The notes below the pieces were generated by a model that did no database searches, had not been told where the DNA came from, and worked only from the letters and a program-made list of their open reading frames with translations. A DNA stretch of 64,000 bases from Legionella_C dresdenensis (GTDB taxonomy: Bacteria > Pseudomonadota > Gammaproteobacteria > Legionellales > Legionellaceae). Shown in pieces: positions 17,209 to 25,755 of this stretch. The first letter of the stretch is position 1, and every line of letters starts with the position of its first letter. The translations under genes were made by a program, and so were the position numbers. The stretch spans positions 248,001 to 312,000 of the forward strand of contig NZ_JBHSAB010000001.1 of assembly GCF_042649825.1 (NCBI RefSeq), in the 5' to 3' direction.

Positions 17209-17293
17209 GGAAAATGCGAAGCATTTGTCTCGAAGGCCTGGCACCGCACCACAGGCTTCGAGACAGCGCTAAAGCGCTTCCTCAGCCCGAACG
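17194..17293. repeat. 100-bp cloverleaf-like palindromic element, copy 1
   Basis: The outer stem is CCGTTCGGCCTGAGGAA pairing with TTCCTCAGCCCGAACG. Inside are three hairpins: AATGCGAAGCATT, a long central arm TGTCTCGAAGGCCTG with CAGGCTTCGAGACA, and AGCGCTAAAGCGCT. The second copy at 44892 is identical at 97 of 100 positions. The copy overlaps the 3' end of the preceding gene. Confidence 0.9.
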
Positions 17294-17315
17294 ATATTGT
17301 GAAATGTAGAAATCT

Positions 17316-17357
17316 GATTCCTTAGCCTGACGGTTACGGGCTTTACAGCCCAATCTA
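17316..17357. repeat. Dispersed repeat with GGGCTTTACAGCCC hairpin
   Basis: The block ATTCCTTAGCCTGACGG followed by GGGCTTTACAGCCCAATCTA closely matches 53116-53158. It follows the cloverleaf element immediately, so the intergenic region 17209-17449 is largely repeats. No promoter for the next gene could be assigned with confidence. Confidence 0.75.
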
Positions 17358-17449
17358 ATATTAAAATCATTTAATCGCAAATTGTTATACCAACCTGTTC
17401 ATTGTTACGATAAAATCGATAATTATTTGTCATTATCTAAGGAAATTTT

Positions 17450-20400
17450 ATGAGCAAACGGTCCGAACAACTCCAAAGAGCAATCAACAAAATGGGATCG
17501 TCTGTTTTAAAAGAAGTATTATTGCGGCATTTTAATACGGCTCCTGATCCTGATAACGAAACAAATTATTTCACTCAAAATCACCGGTATAACCGTCTAA
17601 AACCGGCAGCGCCCCGCTATACTTTACCGCTCAACGCAGCCTTTGCCTATGCGCCTGTTGAAGTATGCAATGAGTTAACTCAACTATTGCTTACAATGCC
17701 TGACAGCGATTTTGCAGCAACGATATCCCGGCAATATGACGAAGATGTGCTGCAAACAATTGCGCAATATGCCCCGCCTGATTGCCGTAGCCGACTCTTT
17801 GCCAGGATAGCTGCAATGCCTGGCGATAAGATTAGCGAGATCCTATTTGGAAAAGCGGCCGATCCTGCTTATTTTTTATCATTAATTAAAAGTACCAACA
17901 GCTCCGATTTGAAGATACTGCTTCAAGCGCTCGATAAAGTTTCGCCAGAAAGTCTGCTCACAATTCTGCCGAGTAACCTCCCTCTCCTGATATATTTCTT
18001 TCGCTACCATACAAATACCGAAACAGCAAATATAATGATGGCATTGTTAAAAAAAATGTTTCCTGGCGATAATCAGTCAGCTACACTGATTAAATTTATT
18101 CAGGGCGGACAAACTGACGCTCGGATAACAAATTTGCTGCATGTGGTTTTAGCTAACCAGTCAAGTCAGGTGATCAGGGACTTTTTACAGTTGCTTGAAA
18201 TCGTTGATCAAAAAAAGCTGATTGAGTTTTTTGAGCAGCGGAACAAAGAAAATCAAACACCGCTCGAGGCAGCAGTACGCTTAAACAAAAACCCGCAAGC
18301 AGTCCTTACCATAGTCCAGTGGTTCATGTCCCGATCAGAGCCGTTAAAAAGTTTATTGACCAAAGTTTATAGTCAGCAACCCTATTCTATGATGCACCAG
18401 GCGGTTAACAGCCATATTGACGCTGCCACCTATTTTTTGCAGTTTTGTTTACCCGAAGAAAGGATACACGCCACTGGCAGCAAACCAGCGCAAACCATGC
18501 GGGATTTAGCAAAAGCCGGTAACAATGAAGCGATTACCATGCTTTATGATGCGCTTCCTGTTTTTCATTTTATCCATTCCGAAGGCACACCGGACGCACC
18601 ATCCCTGGCTCAGATTGAAAATGGAATTAACAGCAATCGCAAACTATTAGACAGCCGATGGTCTGACAACGATACCTTACTGCATCTGGCAGTCAATAAT
18701 AACACTGATAGCCTGACTCCCATTCTGTTACAAAGCGGCATTAATGCTGAAGCAACTAATAAACAGCAGCAAACAGCGCTGGAAAAAGCATTCTACTCAA
18801 ACCAGATGTCGCAATTGCAGCATTTTACCCAAACTACTGGCAATACCACTGTTTTGCATGCTATCGCTAAAACAATTGCTACACTTCCAATCTGTCCGAT
18901 CGAATCTACAATTTTCCCCCAGCTTCTGGAACAATCCTTCGAGAATATCCATCAACAACTGATTAGCGAGGCAAAACAAAATAATGATGCTACCCTGTTT
19001 TTGTTGATTGAAGCGGCCAGGCTCGCCGGAGAAACAGGTAATCCGGCTCTGTTCAACGCCGCCAGCAGCTTTATTGATAAGAATATAAACAGTCCTAACC
19101 ATGCTTTTTTGATTGGTTTTTTGTTTACCTTACCGCCTCAGGCATTAGCCGTAATTTTTGATTATTACCAGCCGCACCGCACCAAAATCGCCAGTCTGAT
19201 TCAACAGGGATTGGCCAGCCCTGCGGTTTTTACTCGACTGTCCTGGCAGCAAACCCAGCCTTATCTGGAGTTGTTAAAAAAAATCAGTACGCCGCAAATT
19301 GATTATAACGCCCAACTCGCCAGAACCATGCTTACCGCTGGCGATAAAATTGAACAGTTACCTGCTCCGCTGTTGCAATACTATGCGCAAAACCAGACGC
19401 TTGAGCAATTAGTTCACATTAAATTGAATAATACCAACCCGATTCTCACTGCCCTGGCCCTGGAAAAATGCTATACAGAGGGCAATACCACGCCTGAAGT
19501 CAAAGAACAGCTACAGCAGAAATTAACTCAGGAAATCGATTTTCTTAATATGCCCAATACTAATCGCAATAACCTGGAATTAGCTCAGACTCTCAACCTC
19601 TGTCAGCAACCCGAGATAAAAATTGCGCTTCACGAAAAAATTACCGCTTTGGGCGAAAAAAGTTTAATCAAAAAACGCGTAACTGATTTGTTACCCTCCT
19701 ACCCACTAACAGGCAATTTACAATCCGACAGTTTGTTATACCAGTTATTTTTGGAAACCGCCTGTCAACCGGAATCAATGTGTAATCAGGCATCAACACC
19801 CGCTTATAGCGCCTTAGCGAGCAAGGCTAATCCAGACGAGCAAAATCAATTAAAACAGGCTATTAATACTAACCAGGAGCGGCTTGCCTTTATCAGCAGT
19901 ATGCTATCGCCATTCAATACGCCGGTAGCCGCTAACGAACAAATCAATACCAGCCGTATATTCTTTGCTTTTCAACGGCAGAGGATTCATCTGAAACTGA
20001 TTACTCAGGCACAAAATATCGCGCTGCTCAATGTGGAATTAAATCACACTGGCCTTACTGCTGAAGGGTCGCAGTTTAGAAAGGCGCTGACAGATCTCGA
20101 TAATCAATTAATAACCTTGTTAATGACAGCCTCAAGCCCTATTCTGAACTCAACCACTTTGCAATGCCTGAATAATGTAAAAAGCAGCTACCAGGTCATT
20201 GCCCCCCAATTACCGGCATCATTTGAGAGGCTCCCTGAACTGATTGATCAGATTAAGGATTTATGTCAGCAGCTTGACGGCCAATATCAAAACTTTACCG
20301 CCCCCCTTGCCAGACATGACGACAGTTCAGTTTGCCAGCCTTTAACTACGGTTTATGATCCCAATATTCCCGAGGCAGCACAAGAAAGTACACAGGCCGC

Positions 20401-23400
20401 CGCCAGACACCTGTTACAAGACACAGCAAACAATCAATCAGCGCTCATTGCAAAATTGTTTGCATTAACAGATAAACCAGAAGATCTGCCTGACTTGCTG
20501 CCATCTTTTCTGGCCTGCAACAAACCCAACGAGATTAAAACGGCTTATGAAAAAATTACTGACTTTATGAAACGCGGAAAGCCGGACGAATCGCCTCAGC
20601 TCATTACAGCGCTTGATTCGCATTACCATAATGTCATAGACAATTACGGCTTTATGGAAAAGCTGCAAACCCTGCTGCTCATGCAGGATCAGGTTGAACT
20701 CCGGCAAATAGTCGATTTGATTAATCAATATGATACCAGGCAACTGGCATCTTTGCGGCAGCTATGTAAAAACGCTGGTTGTCATGCCATGATTACCTTC
20801 ATTGATCTGGTTTCTGCAACAAAAGAGCCGGGTCCCTTAATTGAGCTGAACTATCTCGAGCCATTAACCGGCATTATCGAGCCTAAGAACCTGAGTTTAT
20901 GGCTTGATAACACCTGGGAGCAATTACAGCGCTATAGGACCCAGGTATTTTCAATGAGTATTTTGATCCGCGGCTATCATGTAGAACGATCCAATATCAG
21001 TTTTTATCAACAAGCCATTCATGAGCACTTAGACCTTCCTGGCGTGAATATTAATGCCCAGGCCATATCGTGTCTGATTAAATCCTGCCAATCGATTTTT
21101 ACTCACGAACAAAAGACAGAAACGTTACAGAGTACATTATATTGCATAAGCGATCTGCTAGGCTGCGTATCCCTGGAGACGATCACTGAGGTAATCGAGG
21201 ATCTTCCTCCAGAGACGATTGACGCTTTAATCAAATGCGCCCTGAATCATATCAATTGTCTTGGCTATGAAGAACCTTGCCGCAAAATATTGACTTATAT
21301 TTATCACGACTGCAATCGCTATAGTAACAACCTTGCGGAATTGATTAAAACGAAATTAAACGCCTGTGATTTGTCAATACTTGGCAGTCAGCAACTCAGA
21401 GCGATTGCAACCAGTATTCTGACTCGAGTTAATGAGCAAAACGAGAAGCACGAGGATTTACTGAAAGATTTAACCGTAGATTGCGTCTGGATTCAACATT
21501 TGATTCTTTCTCCTGAATTCATGGCCGCTTGCGACACCCGGACATTTCAGGCTCTGATTGAACGCTATCGTTTATATTCACTGACATTAAAGCAAGATGA
21601 ACTGGATCGCTTAAATACCTGGCTTGATAATCCGGATAACCAACTGCTTAGAGATACCATTAACTCTACTGAACAGGCTTTGCAGGAAGAAGCGTTTCCA
21701 GGTTTGCAATTCCGCAGACAAAAACTGCTGGAAAAGAAAAAGCGTTTACTCGAATTTCGAGCTGACTCAAGCATTATCGGGATATATAAACAATTTCAAC
21801 AAAACTGTAATGAATTAAAACTGGGAGGCAATCCTGAGCAGCAAGAATTGGCTGAGAAGGCATTGGCAACCTTTGATGCCAATTGCAAGGAAAAACTGCA
21901 AGGCTTACGCAATGATATGCCTTATAAACTGAGCTGTTATCTCCGCGATTCTTTTGTTGACAATAAGGGCGATATTGAACAAAACAAAAACATTCTCGCG
22001 CGCTGGATAAATGCAGTATTACCGCCCAGAACGCTTGAACAAAGAGAGTTACAAAAAAAGCAAAATTATCATTTATCATCCGAAAAACTATATGATGAAC
22101 AAGGCGTTCATATTGCCGATGTTGATCAGACCGATAATATCAAGCCGATTCAATCCGGCAAACGCCCTTTCATGACATCCTCCACCATATTTTATAATGA
22201 AAATCATCATAAGGTAGGATACGCGGCTCAAAATGGTAAATTTTGCCGCGAGTCAGATAATATGTTCCAACCGGAAACAACCGCCCGCCTGCTGGCAAAG
22301 ACCCCGCAAGAAGAGTTATCCGAGCATCCAGCTCTGCTTAATCTGCTATTTAATGACGTGTTTCAGGAAAAGACTCTTCCTGTCCTGTTCAGCCAAAGCA
22401 AAGGCAGTCAACGGGCGTGGCTGGAAAATCAGGTCAAAGAGTATATCGCAGAAAGCGCTCAGAAAATTCCAGTAGCAAGTATGACTGAAATCAATCGCCA
22501 CTATGCGCCAGACGAATTATTTGCTCTGCTCAATACGATCAAAAATCCCGACAATGCTCAGGCACTGTTTACAACCATTTTATATGATGAAGAGAAAGCG
22601 CCGTTATTATTTGCGCCTGAATATCAAACGTTATTCAATCAGTTTTTAGTTAATCATAAACCGGTAGAATTATTTGCTGAATTTTTATTACATCACCACG
22701 ATAAACCCTGGTATTTGGCCGGGCTTAACACGTATAGTCAATTTGCCCGCCAATGTAAAAAACCGGATTTACTGCCCGATGCGTTGCTCTTACTGTGTAC
22801 CAATGCTTACAACGCCCCCGATTTGCAATCAGAAACAGCCAGAAAAGGCGTGGATGCCTACGAAAAAGCATCCGCTGCCTTGCTGGGCTCTGAAAAAACA
22901 GCAGAGATTGTCTGGTGTAATTTTATCAATAGCAACCTGGATGTTTCGACGCAAAAAGTATCGGAAAAAGAAAAATTGTCAGGATTTTTCTTTAAACATC
23001 ACTGTGCGCCGCTCATTACCAAATTGAATGCTGACCAGAACTGGCAAAATAGTTATCTTTACCGCATGATGCTGTTGATTCTCAATAAACAGCTTACTGC
23101 CATCTTCGCCGATGAAGAACTGCGCTATTCACAGGTTTTGGGATGGAGCCCGGCAGAAATTGCAGAAATTACGCAATTTATAAAAAAACATATGGCTTCA
23201 CCGCGAACACCTGATGAAAACAAAGCAGTTGGCCTGAAAGTTATCAATAAACTTATCCTGCGCTGCGCCAATTTCGGCCAAACAGACATTTTATATAATG
23301 CACGCGGGCGATTGAATCAGGAGCTTGTGTTTCAAATGATGGAGCCGGCGTCTAATCAAAGCCGCCTCCCAACCGTTGTAAACAATATAGTTAATAGCAT

Positions 23401-24358
23401 GGTAAACTGGTTTGGTAAAAAAGCGAATCCAACCTATGAACAACTAAAAAATGATCAGGCTATTGTTAACTGGGAGTCATTAACCCAAAGCAGCCGGGAA
23501 GTGAATGGCTCCAATGAGCAACTGCCGATTATTACCGCTTATCTGATTAATTATAGCGGTACTACTGAACAACTTTTAAAGCTGATAACAGATTACTGTA
23601 ATCTTTGTGTGGAAACTAAAAATCAGCAGTCGCTTTATCATATCTCTAAACTGATGCTCAAACTGCCGGACCGCGATATCAGTATAGCGATTTTTAATAC
23701 TTTATTTATCTTAATTAAGAAAAAACCGGAAATTCTCGATGAGACAATCTATGCGCATCTGTCCAGCTATTATGCCCACCATGATAAAAGCTATGAACAG
23801 GAAATTAATCTTATTAAATACCTGGGCCATATTAAAAATTATTCATTAGTTGAGAAATGTTGCCAGTTTCTGCTAAAAGGCTCGCTTACTACCGAAAAAC
23901 CTGGTTTGGTTCCAACTGTTAAAAAAGCAAAACTTGAAGCAAAAGTTGAAGCGGCACTCAGTAAGCATCAGGAAAGCTGGTATTTTTCGTTTTATAAACG
24001 GATTAAACGTTGGTGGAATTATGGTAGCAATAAAGCATCAGGGCTAGTCAAATACTGTGATGAAGCAGCCAGTTCCAGTCAAACGCCAAAACTACCAGAA
24101 AAAATCAAAACGCCCGTACTGAGCGGCGAAACGATCTCTGGCCAACTTGAGCTGCTGCGTAAAAGACGGGCATTAAAAGATCGGGTTGACAGGTTTGCAA
24201 ACCGGGTTGAAACAATGCACCCGTCAAAACGCCCCAGCCAAACCAGCACTGGTATCGAGATTAACGACAGGCTGAGTAATTCGTTGTTTAATACCGCCGC
24301 AAGTGTTGAACGGCCAGCAAGGCATGGGCTGGAGATGCAATTGTTTGCAAATAATTAA
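17450..24358 (+). CDS. Giant 2302-residue helical-repeat protein, probable effector
   Basis: An uninterrupted 2302-codon frame starting at ATG 17450 behind AAGGAAATTTT. No signal peptide or convincing membrane helix is seen. The composition is rich in Gln, Asn and Leu with mostly amphipathic helices, as in alpha-solenoids. An ankyrin-like stretch occurs near residues 400-450 (DNDTLLHLAVNNNTDSL, QQTALEKAF). The final 150 residues are Lys/Arg-rich and probably disordered, ending MQLFANN. I recognise no catalytic motif, and the long middle resembles nothing I can name. Size, composition and neighbours suggest a large translocated effector. The intact frame over almost 7 kb indicates selection for function. 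Confidence 0.75.
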   Translation: MSKRSEQLQRAINKMGSSVLKEVLLRHFNTAPDPDNETNYFTQNHRYNRLKPAAPRYTLPLNAAFAYAPVEVCNELTQLLLTMPDSDFAATISRQYDEDVLQTIAQYAPPDCRSRLFARIAAMPGDKISEILFGKAADPAYFLSLIKSTNSSDLKILLQALDKVSPESLLTILPSNLPLLIYFFRYHTNTETANIMMALLKKMFPGDNQSATLIKFIQGGQTDARITNLLHVVLANQSSQVIRDFLQLLEIVDQKKLIEFFEQRNKENQTPLEAAVRLNKNPQAVLTIVQWFMSRSEPLKSLLTKVYSQQPYSMMHQAVNSHIDAATYFLQFCLPEERIHATGSKPAQTMRDLAKAGNNEAITMLYDALPVFHFIHSEGTPDAPSLAQIENGINSNRKLLDSRWSDNDTLLHLAVNNNTDSLTPILLQSGINAEATNKQQQTALEKAFYSNQMSQLQHFTQTTGNTTVLHAIAKTIATLPICPIESTIFPQLLEQSFENIHQQLISEAKQNNDATLFLLIEAARLAGETGNPALFNAASSFIDKNINSPNHAFLIGFLFTLPPQALAVIFDYYQPHRTKIASLIQQGLASPAVFTRLSWQQTQPYLELLKKISTPQIDYNAQLARTMLTAGDKIEQLPAPLLQYYAQNQTLEQLVHIKLNNTNPILTALALEKCYTEGNTTPEVKEQLQQKLTQEIDFLNMPNTNRNNLELAQTLNLCQQPEIKIALHEKITALGEKSLIKKRVTDLLPSYPLTGNLQSDSLLYQLFLETACQPESMCNQASTPAYSALASKANPDEQNQLKQAINTNQERLAFISSMLSPFNTPVAANEQINTSRIFFAFQRQRIHLKLITQAQNIALLNVELNHTGLTAEGSQFRKALTDLDNQLITLLMTASSPILNSTTLQCLNNVKSSYQVIAPQLPASFERLPELIDQIKDLCQQLDGQYQNFTAPLARHDDSSVCQPLTTVYDPNIPEAAQESTQAAARHLLQDTANNQSALIAKLFALTDKPEDLPDLLPSFLACNKPNEIKTAYEKITDFMKRGKPDESPQLITALDSHYHNVIDNYGFMEKLQTLLLMQDQVELRQIVDLINQYDTRQLASLRQLCKNAGCHAMITFIDLVSATKEPGPLIELNYLEPLTGIIEPKNLSLWLDNTWEQLQRYRTQVFSMSILIRGYHVERSNISFYQQAIHEHLDLPGVNINAQAISCLIKSCQSIFTHEQKTETLQSTLYCISDLLGCVSLETITEVIEDLPPETIDALIKCALNHINCLGYEEPCRKILTYIYHDCNRYSNNLAELIKTKLNACDLSILGSQQLRAIATSILTRVNEQNEKHEDLLKDLTVDCVWIQHLILSPEFMAACDTRTFQALIERYRLYSLTLKQDELDRLNTWLDNPDNQLLRDTINSTEQALQEEAFPGLQFRRQKLLEKKKRLLEFRADSSIIGIYKQFQQNCNELKLGGNPEQQELAEKALATFDANCKEKLQGLRNDMPYKLSCYLRDSFVDNKGDIEQNKNILARWINAVLPPRTLEQRELQKKQNYHLSSEKLYDEQGVHIADVDQTDNIKPIQSGKRPFMTSSTIFYNENHHKVGYAAQNGKFCRESDNMFQPETTARLLAKTPQEELSEHPALLNLLFNDVFQEKTLPVLFSQSKGSQRAWLENQVKEYIAESAQKIPVASMTEINRHYAPDELFALLNTIKNPDNAQALFTTILYDEEKAPLLFAPEYQTLFNQFLVNHKPVELFAEFLLHHHDKPWYLAGLNTYSQFARQCKKPDLLPDALLLLCTNAYNAPDLQSETARKGVDAYEKASAALLGSEKTAEIVWCNFINSNLDVSTQKVSEKEKLSGFFFKHHCAPLITKLNADQNWQNSYLYRMMLLILNKQLTAIFADEELRYSQVLGWSPAEIAEITQFIKKHMASPRTPDENKAVGLKVINKLILRCANFGQTDILYNARGRLNQELVFQMMEPASNQSRLPTVVNNIVNSMVNWFGKKANPTYEQLKNDQAIVNWESLTQSSREVNGSNEQLPIITAYLINYSGTTEQLLKLITDYCNLCVETKNQQSLYHISKLMLKLPDRDISIAIFNTLFILIKKKPEILDETIYAHLSSYYAHHDKSYEQEINLIKYLGHIKNYSLVEKCCQFLLKGSLTTEKPGLVPTVKKAKLEAKVEAALSKHQESWYFSFYKRIKRWWNYGSNKASGLVKYCDEAASSSQTPKLPEKIKTPVLSGETISGQLELLRKRRALKDRVDRFANRVETMHPSKRPSQTSTGIEINDRLSNSLFNTAASVERPARHGLEMQLFANN

Positions 24359-24432
24359 GTATTGGGCTTTACCATTGTGCCATGGGTACAGTGCAAAAGT
24401 AAAAAATCAAAAAAAACATAAATGCATAATAT

Positions 24433-24461
24433 TTGATCAGTATTCATATATATGATACAAT
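24433..24461 (+). promoter_or_regulatory. Promoter of the first TALE-like-repeat gene
   Basis: TTGATC (24433-24438), 17 bases, then TACAAT (24456-24461) precede the ATG at 24488. The -10 to ATG segment, ending TTTTTGAGGAAATAA, is nearly the same as that before the paralogue at 29113, so the duplication included regulatory DNA. Confidence 0.6.
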
Positions 24462-24487
24462 ATGCCTTTAGTTTTTGAGGAAATAAT

Positions 24488-25648
24488 ATGAGGCAAGAAA
24501 TCATAACAGACCTGGGTTACAGTAAAGAATTCGCAAATAAAATTATTCGTGTACAAAAGGCAGAGGATATCATTGATAGTTTAGAGCAAATTACCATAAT
24601 TTTAAATGAAGATAATACTAAAAAGCTCTCGCAGAAGGATATTGAATCAATCCTTAATGGCTGCTCCAGATGTTCTACAAGAGCTCAAAGGGTGGCCCAG
24701 TATTTAGAGAGTGCTCTCAGTTCTTCTGCCAATTTTACCAGAGAGCAAATAATCACTCTGTTCAGTAGCATTGAATCAGATGCCGCTTTGAGGATTATCA
24801 TTAACAACTATGAGGAACTTACTGGCGGTAATACTGTACCAAAATTTAGCTTTGAGAATATTATAGCAATGGGTAAGGGATTAGAACCTTACAATACACT
24901 TAAATTATTTCAAAAAAATAGCGTTCGATTACTTCAACTATATAGTCCAGATGCGCTTGTTAATGATTTATTAAATCCACAACTCTCAGGCATCCCCATG
25001 CCTGACCGTATAGTTGATTTGTTAACACAGGCACCTACGCCTTCGCGGGCTAGACAATTTGGTGCGCAATCAGAGCCACAGCAAACCTTACCTCCAGGTA
25101 ATAATCGTTACCACCCCTATGCTGGTATAACCAGGAGACCACAATCAGCTCCCACCCGGCAGCCGATTAATTTTTATCCAGCAGTACCAGCTTATCATCC
25201 TCAGACGCCTATTCTAACCCGAGTAGCAAACCCTGCTGTTTCTATTGCGCCTCAAAACTATCAACGTCGAGTACGAGCGATGATGCTCTGGCCGCACTCC
25301 CAACCGCAAGATGTAACTCAAGCCCTACCCAGGTTTTATCTCCAGGCAGCTAGCCCTGCTGAACCCCATATGCCGGCTCGGCAAGTTAACCTGCCTGTTT
25401 CTGTACCGACGCCAGTTCCAGCAACAACAGTAAGCGGGAACAGAGTAGGCTTTTTTAATGAAAAGCCAGCCGTTCAAACTGTTCCTCCAATTCAACTTCC
25501 ATCAATAAGCACTCTTTTGAAGGAAGTAGATAGTAAAATAGCGCCGAGATATTTAAATAACCCAGTACAGAGGTCTATTTTCCAAGGACCAGAGCTTAGA
25601 CCAGAAATGGCACCCGTAAAATCACCACAACAGAACATTGGGCTGTAA
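24488..25648 (+). CDS. Protein with N-terminal TALE-like helical-hairpin repeats and Pro-rich tail (paralogue 1)
   Basis: A 386-residue protein in two parts. Residues 1-180 contain consecutive units opening LSQKDIESIL (47), FTREQIITLF (83), FSFENIIAMG (120) and perhaps YSPDALVNDL (152), at spacings of 36, 37 and about 33. They line up with the TALE helix-loop-helix pattern (LTPEQVVAIA...ALETV...L). The unit 1/2 junction LESALSSSAN-FTREQII resembles the TALE repeat 0/1 junction. The GG of the TALE base-reading loop is absent. Residues 185-386 are Pro/Gln/Ala-rich and probably disordered, ending GPELRPEMAPVKSPQQNIGL. Roughly half of the first 160 residues match the 29113 product. DNA binding is not shown; secretion is inferred. 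Confidence 0.65.
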   Translation: MRQEIITDLGYSKEFANKIIRVQKAEDIIDSLEQITIILNEDNTKKLSQKDIESILNGCSRCSTRAQRVAQYLESALSSSANFTREQIITLFSSIESDAALRIIINNYEELTGGNTVPKFSFENIIAMGKGLEPYNTLKLFQKNSVRLLQLYSPDALVNDLLNPQLSGIPMPDRIVDLLTQAPTPSRARQFGAQSEPQQTLPPGNNRYHPYAGITRRPQSAPTRQPINFYPAVPAYHPQTPILTRVANPAVSIAPQNYQRRVRAMMLWPHSQPQDVTQALPRFYLQAASPAEPHMPARQVNLPVSVPTPVPATTVSGNRVGFFNEKPAVQTVPPIQLPSISTLLKEVDSKIAPRYLNNPVQRSIFQGPELRPEMAPVKSPQQNIGL

Positions 25649-25662
25649 GGCTTGATGGATCA

Positions 25663-25735
25663 ACCCGTTTTTCTATACAGATTGGGCATATTTTATCTCC
25701 TGATGAGTTAATGCCCAATCGACGGGAAAAACCCG
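25663..25735. terminator. Bidirectional terminator-like hairpin
   Basis: GTTTTTC...GATTGGGCAT (to 25690) pairs with ATGCCCAATC...GGAAAAAC (from 25711), giving a long imperfect hairpin with T-rich arms. It lies between the convergent genes ending at 25648 and 25756. Confidence 0.65.
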
Positions 25736-25755
25736 CATTGTTATTTATATTTAAC

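Noticed and set aside
17194..17293. Cloverleaf-like element as a tRNA gene
   Set aside because: It lacks the T-loop and D-loop consensus, anticodon arm and CCA end, and its near-perfect second copy lies in a different intergenic region.
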